NCBI GenBank assembly: GCA_964447145.1
Contig: CAYURW010000079.1
Span: 1-12,394, forward strand
Direction: 5' to 3'
Length of the DNA: 12,394 nucleotides
Origin: BRH-c25 sp964447145
GTDB taxonomy: Bacteria > Bacillota > Clostridia > Lutisporales > Lutisporaceae
Numbering within the stretch: position 1 is the first letter of the stretch; every line of letters starts with the position of its first letter. This document shows, one piece after another, positions 5,917 through 12,394 of this stretch. Made by a program: the position numbers and the translations under genes. The notes under the pieces were generated by a model that was given only the letters and a program-made list of their open reading frames with translations, did not search any database and was not told the DNA's origin.

Positions 5917-7515
5917 CTAAAGCAATCCTTTCTTTTTCAGTATCTTTGAAAGTCTTTTGCCTCCAGGTGCCATTTCCAGCTCCTCTGCAGCAATACCTTT
6001 TATCAGTATAAGTACTACCATATATACCAATGCAGCAAATGCAATACTAATTAATGTTGCTGCCGAATTTCTCCCTATAGCCTCAAAAAGAAGCCTGTAA
6101 CTTAAATATGCGGCTGCTGTCATTGCGCCGGTGGCCGCAGCAGGCTTCACAACCATACTGGCTATTCTTATTTCTGACTTTTGATATTTTATTATGGCAG
6201 ACAAATTAAGAATTGCAGATACTGCATAACCTGCAACAGTACCTATCGCCGCACCCCTAATGTTTATAAACGGCACTGATGTCAGGATGTAGCTTACTGC
6301 TATTTTCGCAAATGCTCCTATTACCAGGTTTATTACGGGTACTCTTTCCTTTCCCATGCCCTGAAGTATTCCGGTCATGGTTTGAGTCAGGGTAAGAAAT
6401 ATTACTGCCATAGACAGATATCGGAGCACCATCCCCAGAGTTGCAGGCTCTGCCGGATACATATACTTCATTATCGGATCAGCAAGTATAAAAAGCCCAA
6501 AAGCCGCAGGCAGACCGATTATCAGGCTTGCCCTTATTGCCAGTTCCGACTTTCTGGCTGCGGAACCAAAGTCATTTCTGGCTATAGATTCCGATATAGC
6601 AGGGACAAGACTTGCTGCTAAAGCTATAGTAACCACCTGGGGTAAATTAATGAAAGCTCCCGCCATGCCCTTCAGTTGTCCCAACAGGCTGTTGGCAGTC
6701 TCAAGGGAAAATCCCGCAGACTGGAGTCTGTCCATTATTATGTAGGTATCAACAACCGTCATCATAGGCATTATGCTTCCTCCTATTGTAATAGGGAGAG
6801 AAAACACTATTATTCTTTTTGCAATACTCAAGGAAGACTCCATTTTGAGCATGCCTGCAGATATACCTGCCCTTATTTCACTTCTTTTCTTTCTGTATAT
6901 ACAAATAAGTGTAAGAAAACTTGTTAACCCACCGATTGTAGTTCCAAAAACCGCACCCCCTGCAGCGGCTTCATAACCTAAGGGGAAAAAAACTATTGCC
7001 AGTACAAAGCCTGAAATTACGCGGGCAACCTGTTCCGTCACTTGGGATATTCCGCTTGGAATCATATTCTGCATACCCTGAAAATACCCCCTAAAGGCCC
7101 CGCTTATGGATACGGCGAATATTGCCGGTGCAACGCAAAGAACAGCTATATAGGCTCCGGGATTTTTCAAAATTGTTACAAAACTCTGCGCATTAAAAAA
7201 TAGTAACACCGACACCAGCAGGCTTAGGAAGCCGATTAACGCAAGCGCAACTTTAAATACCTTATGCGCTTCGTCCCGTCTTCCCAGCTCTATTTTTTCC
7301 GATACCAGCTTGGATATTGCCACCGGTATGGAATAAGCTGAAATTGTCAGCGCCAGTATGTAGATATCATATGCAATCTGATAGTAAGCCATGCCTTCAG
7401 AGCCTATTATCCTGCCTAGAGGGATCCTGTATATTGCCCCAAGGATCTTAGACAATATACCGGCAATTGCCAGTATAGCAGCTCCCTTAATAAACGATTG
7501 CTTATAAGAACTCAT
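5917..7515 (-). CDS. spoVB: SpoVB/YabM-type polysaccharide flippase (MOP superfamily)
   Basis: A 532-residue polytopic membrane protein of the MOP flippase superfamily (MurJ, Wzx and MATE relatives), of typical length and with about 14 predicted membrane segments. The N-terminal family motif is clear: SFIKGAAILAIAGILSKILG followed by AIYRIPLGRIIG. Further family sequence includes GAFRGYFQGMQNMIPSGISQ. In spore formers such proteins move lipid-linked precursors for the cortex or envelope. By gene order this is the YabM position (spoVT-yabM-yabN), so the SpoVB label is a family name and the substrate is not known. I start at the ATG at 7515, which has GGAGG 6 nt upstream, and not at the in-frame ATG at 7533, which lies within the repeat-derived leader. 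A promoter at 7634-7662 serves it. Confidence 0.92.
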   Translation of the reverse strand: MSSYKQSFIKGAAILAIAGILSKILGAIYRIPLGRIIGSEGMAYYQIAYDIYILALTISAYSIPVAISKLVSEKIELGRRDEAHKVFKVALALIGFLSLLVSVLLFFNAQSFVTILKNPGAYIAVLCVAPAIFAVSISGAFRGYFQGMQNMIPSGISQVTEQVARVISGFVLAIVFFPLGYEAAAGGAVFGTTIGGLTSFLTLICIYRKKRSEIRAGISAGMLKMESSLSIAKRIIVFSLPITIGGSIMPMMTVVDTYIIMDRLQSAGFSLETANSLLGQLKGMAGAFINLPQVVTIALAASLVPAISESIARNDFGSAARKSELAIRASLIIGLPAAFGLFILADPIMKYMYPAEPATLGMVLRYLSMAVIFLTLTQTMTGILQGMGKERVPVINLVIGAFAKIAVSYILTSVPFINIRGAAIGTVAGYAVSAILNLSAIIKYQKSEIRIASMVVKPAAATGAMTAAAYLSYRLLFEAIGRNSAATLISIAFAALVYMVVLILIKGIAAEELEMAPGGKRLSKILKKKGLL

Positions 7516-7530
7516 TTGTGACCTCCCATA

Positions 7531-7615
7531 CATTTTAGGATAGACATCAGCTAATTAGAATATGCCAAAGGCTGTACGTTATTTTAATTAGCTGTTTACC
7601 GCCGTATTCTATATA
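7531..7615. repeat. Structured intergenic repeat, copy R2 (short form)
   Basis: This is the second copy of the repeat at 5793-5915, lacking its internal 36-nt segment. It has two overlapping pairings: CAGCTAATTA (7548-7557) with TAATTAGCTG (7585-7594), a perfect 10 bp, and TAGAATA (7556-7562) with TATTCTA (7605-7611). The arms interleave, so both cannot form fully as nested stems. It lies wholly within the predicted leader RNA of spoVB, just before its ribosome binding site. Confidence 0.7.
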
Positions 7616-7633
7616 AATAACTTGAGCATAACC

Positions 7634-7662
7634 ATTTTATCACATACACTGATAACAGACAA
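7634..7662 (-). promoter_or_regulatory. Probable SigA-type promoter for spoVB
   Basis: TTGTCT (7657-7662), a 17-nt spacer and TAAAAT (7634-7639) lie between the spoVT terminator and repeat R2. The predicted start is near 7627, giving a leader of about 110 nt that contains R2. Confidence 0.6.
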
Positions 7663-7711
7663 AATTTTTTGGTATATAGTTAATATAGCCATAACTCTTC
7701 CATAATAGAAC

Positions 7712-7747
7712 AAAAACAGAAAAAGTAGCAGCCATTTTGACTACTAC
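7712..7747 (-). terminator. Intrinsic terminator after spoVT
   Basis: On the minus strand GTAGTAGTCA, loop AAA and TGGCTGCTAC form a 10-bp stem with two G-U pairs, followed by TTTTTCTGTTTTT. It begins 16 nt after the spoVT stop codon, so spoVT is probably monocistronic. Confidence 0.82.
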
Positions 7748-7763
7748 CTTCATTCAGCATTTA

Positions 7764-8321
7764 TCATTGTTCCATTTGTTTCCCTAAGAAGCTGGCTGCA
7801 GTTTCTGACAGCTTTACTTCCAGTTCTCCCATCTGTACATTTGGATCTTTGGTAAGCAACAAAACCGCTCCTATGGAGTCACCCTGAGTAATAATGGGTA
7901 CTACGACTCCGGCAGAATACCTGGGTGCGCCATCTTCATCAGCTGATATATTGATCATTTTGTTTTCTCCGGTCATGCTCATTACTACTGTTGTCTTATC
8001 CTCCATTATCTTTTCCAGTGTAGGGCTGACCCTTTTATCCAACAGCTCCTTTTTTGGCGTACCTGCAACCGCAATAATATTATCTCTGTCTGAAATGCAA
8101 GTAATATGTTCCATAGAGCTATGGAGAGACTCTACATATTCTTTTGCGAAATCACTGAGCTCACCTATAGGGGAGTACTTCTTCAGTATTACTTCACCTT
8201 CCCTGTCTGTAAATATCTCCAGAGGATCCCCTTCTCTGATACGCAGAGTTCTCCTTATTTCTTTCGGTATTACAACTCTTCCAAGATCATCTATTCTTCT
8301 TACAATTCCGGTTGCCTTCAA
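7764..8321 (-). CDS. spoVT: Stage V sporulation protein T, forespore transcription regulator
   Basis: A 185-residue regulator. Residues 1-50 form the SpoVT-AbrB swapped-hairpin DNA-binding domain (TGIVRRIDDLGRVVIPKEIR, then REGDPLEIF). Residues 55-180 form a GAF-like sensor domain including APRYSAGVVVPIITQGD. In Bacillus SpoVT is made in the forespore under SigG, tunes SigG-dependent genes and represses its own gene. The start codon is TTG (8319-8321), with AAAGGAGG 8 nt upstream. A SigG-like promoter (8365-8394) and a palindrome at the predicted start site (8344-8359) precede it. Terminators flank the gene. Length and both domains are as expected for an intact copy. Confidence 0.96.
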   Translation of the reverse strand: MKATGIVRRIDDLGRVVIPKEIRRTLRIREGDPLEIFTDREGEVILKKYSPIGELSDFAKEYVESLHSSMEHITCISDRDNIIAVAGTPKKELLDKRVSPTLEKIMEDKTTVVMSMTGENKMINISADEDGAPRYSAGVVVPIITQGDSIGAVLLLTKDPNVQMGELEVKLSETAASFLGKQMEQ

Positions 8322-8343
8322 ATTTAAGCCCTCCTTTTTGATT

Positions 8344-8359
8344 TACATAAGTGTATGTA
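8344..8359. promoter_or_regulatory. Palindrome at the spoVT transcription start, possible operator
   Basis: TACATA, spacer AGTG, TATGTA: perfect 6-bp arms. It spans the predicted transcription start of spoVT, a placement suited to repression. SpoVT itself is the obvious candidate ligand, since the Bacillus protein is negatively autoregulated; that link is inference. Confidence 0.4.
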
Positions 8360-8364
8360 CTGGT

Positions 8365-8394
8365 TATTATCTTACCAATAACATTTTTTTATAC
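8365..8394 (-). promoter_or_regulatory. Putative SigG promoter for spoVT
   Basis: GTATA (8390-8394), an 18-nt spacer and GATAATA (8365-8371) resemble the SigG pattern GMATR-N18-CATNMTA, with one mismatch in each box. No better SigA promoter is seen in this gap. Bacillus spoVT is SigG-dependent. Confidence 0.5.
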
Positions 8395-8422
8395 ACATTT
8401 TTGTAAATTATAGGGGAATAGA

Positions 8423-8445
8423 AAAAAGCGGCCTCGCCGCTTTTT
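8423..8445. terminator. Intrinsic terminator after the prsA-like gene
   Basis: AAAAAGCGGC, loop CTC, GCCGCTTTTT: a 10-bp stem with A and T tracts usable in both directions, 5 nt past the prsA stop codon. Confidence 0.9.
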
Positions 8446-8450
8446 ATGCT

Positions 8451-9428
8451 TTATTTGAGATTCTTAACGAATTTTTCTATATTTGCATTCTCCTTCATTT
8501 CTTCCAGCAGCCTTCCATACTCTTTGCTCCTCTTATCGTACAAAAGGCTCCCCTTAAGCTGCTCTCTTACATCCTCGAATTTTTCAAGCTTTTTGTCCTC
8601 TAGCTTAATTATATGAAATCCGAAATCAGTTTGAACTATATCGCTTATTTCTCCCGGCTTCATTGCAAATGCAGCTTTCTCAAAAGGTTCTACCATTTGC
8701 CCTTGCCCGAAGTAGCCAAGGTCCCCGCTGTTTTCCTTCGCGCTGGGATCTTTCGAGTTCTGCTTTGCCAGTTCAGCAAAGTCCCCACCCGCTTTCACGT
8801 TTTGGAGCACCTTTTCGGCTTCTTCCATGGAATCTAGAAGTATATGGCTTGCTTTAACATTCATAAATTCATCCTGATGACCGTCATAATAAGCCCTCAG
8901 CTCAGCATTATCCACTGTCAGATTTTCAGTGAGCTTGTCAGTGAGTTTGTTTATTGTAAGCTCTTTCATCATTGAATCCTTTAAGTAATCCAAATCAATA
9001 TTTTGTCCTTTTAAAAATTCATTGTATTTTTCTTCAGAGTCAAAATATTTCTTAGCTTTTTCGATCTCAAGATTAACCTCATCATCGGTAACAGTAATTC
9101 CAAGCTCTTTGGCATTGTTCATCTGCAGCTTTTCATCGATCATCATATCCAGCAGCCTCTCTCTTGCAACATCACCGAACTTCTTCCCGTCAACCTCCTG
9201 TTCCCATACATCAGTGCCAAATTGCTGTTCATATTGGGTCTTAAATATATTAAATATTTTATTGAATTCTTCCTTTTTGATTTCCTGGCCGGAAACTTTT
9301 GCAACAACTGTATTGTTGTCAATCTCAGGGTTCACCCTTACCATGCCGCAACCGGTAAAAAACACCGATAGAACTATAAATACCAATAATGGCAAAATCA
9401 GCTTTGACTTCCTAATATACAATTTCAT
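8451..9428 (-). CDS. prsA: PrsA-like lipoprotein peptidyl-prolyl cis-trans isomerase (parvulin)
   Basis: A 325-residue extracytoplasmic foldase. Residues 1-27 form a lipoprotein signal: basic start MKLYIRKSK, hydrophobic core, then FFTGC with the lipidated Cys at 27 (Phe at -3 is less usual than Leu). Residues 40-185 form a SurA_N-like helical chaperone region. Residues 191-278 form the PpiC parvulin domain, with VKASHILL, GGDFAELAKQNSKDPSA, GDLGYFGQGQMVEPFEKAAF and DFGFHIIKLED. It should help secreted proteins fold at the outer face of the membrane. The start is uncertain. The ATG at 9428 lies only 2 nt after GGGGAG, a TTG two codons later has better spacing (8 nt), and the ATG at 9470 falls at the predicted transcript start. 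It follows mfd by 61 nt and ends at a terminator. Confidence 0.9.
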   Translation of the reverse strand: MKLYIRKSKLILPLLVFIVLSVFFTGCGMVRVNPEIDNNTVVAKVSGQEIKKEEFNKIFNIFKTQYEQQFGTDVWEQEVDGKKFGDVARERLLDMMIDEKLQMNNAKELGITVTDDEVNLEIEKAKKYFDSEEKYNEFLKGQNIDLDYLKDSMMKELTINKLTDKLTENLTVDNAELRAYYDGHQDEFMNVKASHILLDSMEEAEKVLQNVKAGGDFAELAKQNSKDPSAKENSGDLGYFGQGQMVEPFEKAAFAMKPGEISDIVQTDFGFHIIKLEDKKLEKFEDVREQLKGSLLYDKRSKEYGRLLEEMKENANIEKFVKNLK

Positions 9429-9476
9429 CGCTCCCCGTAATTTTCTATCTTTAAATATCCTCAATACCATTTAATA

Positions 9477-9505
9477 ATTATACCCTATATCATTGGTTCT
9501 GGAAA
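9477..9505 (-). promoter_or_regulatory. Possible promoter for prsA overlapping the mfd 3' end
   Basis: TTTCCA (9500-9505), a 17-nt spacer and a perfect TATAAT (9477-9482). The -35 lies inside the last codons of mfd. The predicted start near 9470 argues against translation from the ATG there and for the start near 9428. Confidence 0.5.
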
Positions 9506-12394
9506 CTATTAATTTTTTCTAGGAGTTCTTTCAAGAACCTGATATTCTCATCCTGATTGTTCTCATCCGCTTTTATGGTGAAGTAAGGCTGCCCGCTTGC
9601 AGTAAAAAGCAGCTTGTTGGCATATTCTCCCGAAACCCTTATCACAGTCTCCGGCTTAATGCTTTTGTCCGTATTGAATTTAACCGTTATGAAGTTTTTC
9701 TTCTGCGATACTAAAATAACCTCGCACTTCCCGGCCAAATATTTAATATATGCTATTTCCAGCAGGCTTCTGGCTGTCCGTGGCAAACCTCCGAACCTGT
9801 CCTCTATTTCTTCCTCAACATCATAAAGATCCTCCCGGCTTCCGATAGATGCGATTTTTTTGTAAACCTCGATTTTCTGATTCTCGTCAGTTATATAATT
9901 TGCAGGAATAAATGCGCTTATTTGAAGTTCTATGGAAGTATCTACATCCTGGGTGAACTCTTCACCCTTCAGCTTCCTCACAGAGTCTTCAAGGAGCTTT
10001 ACATAAAGATCATAGCCTATAGCCTCCATATGCCCGTGCTGCTCCCTGCCCAAAAGATTTCCCGTGCCCCTGATTTCCAAGTCCCTCATCGCAATTTTGA
10101 AGCCGGACCCGAATTCTGTAAATTCCCTTATTGCCTGCAGCCTCTTCTCTGCAACCTCATTTAGCACCTTGTCCCTCTGATATGTGAAATATGCGTAGGC
10201 TAGCCTATTGGATCGGCCGACTCTTCCTCTCAGCTGATAAAGCTGTGATAGTCCCATCTTATCTGCGTCATTGACTATTATTGTATTCACATTTGATATA
10301 TCCAACCCTGCCTCTATAATTGTCGTGCAGATAAGCACATCGTATTCGCCGCTATAAAAATTCAGCATCGTGTCCTCCAGAATCCTTTCTTCCATCTGAC
10401 CATGGGCTACCGCTATCCTTGCTTCAGGCACCATAGCTCTCAGCTTCGATGCGACCTTTTCTATACTCCTGACCCTGTTGTATAAGTAGTATACCTGTCC
10501 GCTTCTGCCAATTTCTTTTATGATCGCATCCCTTATAATATCATCATTATGCTCCATAACAAAGGTCTGTACAGGATATCGTTCTTCGGGGGGTTCTTCT
10601 ATTATGCTTATGTCCCTTATTCCCACAAGGGACATATGAAGTGTCCTTGGTATGGGGGTTGCTGAAAGGGTCAGCACATCCACACTGCTTTTCAGATTTT
10701 TAATCTTTTCTTTATGAGCAACCCCAAACCGCTGCTCCTCATCTATTATCAAAAGCCCCAGATCCCTAAAAACTAAATCATTTTGAAGAAGCCTGTGGGT
10801 TCCTATTACTATATCTATATTGCCGGTTTTGATTCCGTCAATTATTCTGCCCTGCTCCCCATGGGTCTTGAATCTTGACAGAACATCAATGTTTACGGGA
10901 AAACCAGCGAATCTTTGAACACAGGTATTGTAGTGCTGTTGTGCCAATATAGTTGTGGGCACCAGAATCGCAACCTGCTTGTTATCCATAATACACTTGA
11001 ATGCTGCTCTTAGGGCAACCTCCGTCTTTCCGTACCCTACGTCACCGCACAGCAGTCTGTCCATTACCTTTGAATTTTCCATATTCTTTTTTATTTCTTC
11101 AACGCAACGCAGCTGGTCCTGTGTCTCCTGATACTGGAACATATCTTCAAATTCCTTCTGCCATCTCGTATCCTCCGAGAATCTAAAACCGACGGTCTGC
11201 CGTCTCTCCGCATATAGCTTCAAAAGGTCTGCAGCCATAGTCTCTATTGCCTTCCTGGCCTTCACCTTGACCTTCACCCACTCCGCACCGCCCAGCTTGC
11301 TCAGCTTGGTGCCTTTACCCTCGGATCCTATATATTTTTGTATCATGTTTAACTGGTCAGTAGGGATAAAAAGCTTGTCATTCCCTGAATACCGTATATG
11401 TAGATAATCCCTTACAATGTTATCTACCTTTAGTTTTTCTATTCCTGTATATTGCCCAATACCATGATTTTCGTGCACTACAAAATCTCCCGGTCTGAGG
11501 TCAGTGAAAATGTTAATGGCTTTGCCCATCTTCCTTTCAGTTTTTTTCCGTTTAGAGCCAAAGGACTCTCTGAAGCTTATTACGGCATACCCGGCCGATG
11601 GGAAATCAAAACCGTTGTTCAATATGCCGGGCAGTACCAATACATGTCCTTCTTTAAGATCTGAATCAAGTTCATCCTTATATGTTGCATAAACATCCTT
11701 TTCTCTGAGATCAGATACAAGGCGCAGGCCCCTATCCTTCGACCCCGAAAGTATCAGGACCTTATATTTATTTTTATTCCATTGCTTTATCTCTTCCGCC
11801 AAAGCGGAGAGCTTTCCGTGGAAAGGGTTTATTGAACGGCTTGCAATGCTTATGCTTTGTTGGGGATTGAAATCATTGTTGCTTTTGTAGAGAGAATCTA
11901 TACAGATCTTTTTTCTCTTCTGTATACTTAAAAGAACGTCATTATATAAAAATTGGGAATCAAACTGCCCGGACAAAACCTCTCCATCCTCCAGAAGCCT
12001 CTGAAAATGCCCGCTGAATTCTGCCTCGATAGTTTCGCAGTGATGCTTCACCCTAGTGGGTTCATCTATAAAAATAATACATTCCTTCATATAATCAATA
12101 ATACTGTGACCCTTTCCGGGAAAATATGGAGAATAATTTTCAATCCCTTCAAAATAGATGTGCTGCCTGAGCCTTTCAATATCCACGGATATCTTTTCTT
12201 TCAGTTTGGTATCCGCAGCCCTCTTTATACGGTCGCCCTTTGGGATCCCAAGCCTTGCCGAAAGCTCTGCTTGAAGTTTTTCCGCTCCCTCGTCAAATTC
12301 CTCCTCTGTTATAATGAATTCTCTTGCAGGGGTTATCCTTATTTTTTCCGTCTTGTGCACCGAACGCTGTGTCAACACGTCAAAGTACCGTATG
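9490..12394 (-). CDS. mfd: Transcription-repair coupling factor Mfd (5' end beyond the window)
   Basis: An ATP-dependent DNA translocase that removes stalled RNA polymerase and recruits UvrA to lesions. The frame stays open to the window edge (IRYFDV, then LTQRS), so the GTG at 12376-12378 is not the true start. 967 residues are visible and roughly 190-200 are missing. In visible numbering, the remnant of the UvrB-like N-terminal module occupies about 1-290. The RNA-polymerase-interaction domain starts at LRPGDFVVHENHGIGQYTG (about 299). The helicase core has Walker A GDVGYGKT (450-457), DEEQ (551-554), SATPIPRT (577-584) and GRVGR (723-727). The translocation (TRG) motif region RDLEIRGTGNLLG lies near 770. 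The TRCF C-terminal domain covers about 815-940. All key motifs are intact. Its TGA overlaps the putative prsA promoter region. Confidence 0.97.
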   Translation of the reverse strand, partial: IRYFDVLTQRSVHKTEKIRITPAREFIITEEEFDEGAEKLQAELSARLGIPKGDRIKRAADTKLKEKISVDIERLRQHIYFEGIENYSPYFPGKGHSIIDYMKECIIFIDEPTRVKHHCETIEAEFSGHFQRLLEDGEVLSGQFDSQFLYNDVLLSIQKRKKICIDSLYKSNNDFNPQQSISIASRSINPFHGKLSALAEEIKQWNKNKYKVLILSGSKDRGLRLVSDLREKDVYATYKDELDSDLKEGHVLVLPGILNNGFDFPSAGYAVISFRESFGSKRKKTERKMGKAINIFTDLRPGDFVVHENHGIGQYTGIEKLKVDNIVRDYLHIRYSGNDKLFIPTDQLNMIQKYIGSEGKGTKLSKLGGAEWVKVKVKARKAIETMAADLLKLYAERRQTVGFRFSEDTRWQKEFEDMFQYQETQDQLRCVEEIKKNMENSKVMDRLLCGDVGYGKTEVALRAAFKCIMDNKQVAILVPTTILAQQHYNTCVQRFAGFPVNIDVLSRFKTHGEQGRIIDGIKTGNIDIVIGTHRLLQNDLVFRDLGLLIIDEEQRFGVAHKEKIKNLKSSVDVLTLSATPIPRTLHMSLVGIRDISIIEEPPEERYPVQTFVMEHNDDIIRDAIIKEIGRSGQVYYLYNRVRSIEKVASKLRAMVPEARIAVAHGQMEERILEDTMLNFYSGEYDVLICTTIIEAGLDISNVNTIIVNDADKMGLSQLYQLRGRVGRSNRLAYAYFTYQRDKVLNEVAEKRLQAIREFTEFGSGFKIAMRDLEIRGTGNLLGREQHGHMEAIGYDLYVKLLEDSVRKLKGEEFTQDVDTSIELQISAFIPANYITDENQKIEVYKKIASIGSREDLYDVEEEIEDRFGGLPRTARSLLEIAYIKYLAGKCEVILVSQKKNFITVKFNTDKSIKPETVIRVSGEYANKLLFTASGQPYFTIKADENNQDENIRFLKELLEKINSFQNQ

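Noticed and set aside
5793..7615. R1 and R2 as a CRISPR array or IS ends bounding a spoVB transposon
   Set aside because: There are only two diverged copies 1.7 kb apart with no spacers, cas genes or transposase, and spoVB sits in its usual conserved place.
3881..8361. The 11-mer GTGTATGTACT found both after hup and upstream of spoVT
   Set aside because: Shared 11-mers are expected by chance in a window of this size, and the flanking bases do not align well.
9022..9474. A plus-strand ORF of 150 codons opposite prsA, and a 170-codon one opposite spoVT (7894-8406)
   Set aside because: Both are low-complexity Ser/Leu/Ile-rich antisense frames of well-supported genes, with no ribosome binding site or family resemblance.
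9490..12378. mfd starting at the GTG at 12376-12378
   Set aside because: The frame continues upstream to the window edge with Mfd-like residues, and family proteins are about 1,150-1,180 residues long.

Overview
The window looks like chromosomal DNA from an endospore-forming Clostridia-type Firmicute. The evidence is four sporulation-linked genes (spoVT, spoVB/yabM, yabP, yabQ), Gram-positive style Shine-Dalgarno sites, several TTG start codons, A+T-rich intergenic DNA and the gene order. Every protein and tRNA gene lies on the minus strand, so the region is transcribed from right to left.

In transcription order the layout is: mfd (5' end cut by the right edge), a PrsA-like lipoprotein foldase, a terminator, spoVT (probable SigG promoter and its own terminator), spoVB/yabM, mazG/yabN, hup (HU) and a strong terminator, rqcP/yabO and a terminator, yabP (probable SigE promoter), yabQ, divIC, yabR (S1-domain protein with its own strong SigA-type promoter), a Ppx/GppA phosphatase interrupted by a 10-N assembly gap, and then a strong promoter driving tRNA-Leu(UAA) and initiator tRNA-fMet. 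This is the Bacillus mfd-spoVT-yabM-yabN-yabO-yabP-yabQ-divIC-yabR cluster, with prsA and hup inserted and ppx appended.

The genes mix housekeeping and sporulation work. Mfd couples repair to transcription, RqcP serves ribosome quality control, HU compacts DNA, MazG removes non-canonical NTPs and DivIC acts in the divisome. SpoVT acts in the forespore, and YabP, YabQ and SpoVB relate to cortex and envelope formation. Terminators and internal promoters break the cluster into about six or seven transcription units that can respond to different sigma factors.

I found no CRISPR array, transposase, prophage gene or defence system. The most unusual non-coding signals are two diverged copies of a structured intergenic repeat placed directly upstream of spoVB and of mazG, with the first copy inside the predicted spoVB leader RNA, and a foldback, inverted-repeat-bounded sequence downstream of the tRNA pair. 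Smaller points are a palindrome at the spoVT start site, a U50-U64 mismatch in the initiator tRNA, a Cys/His cluster in YabQ and a G7 tract serving as the yabQ ribosome binding site.
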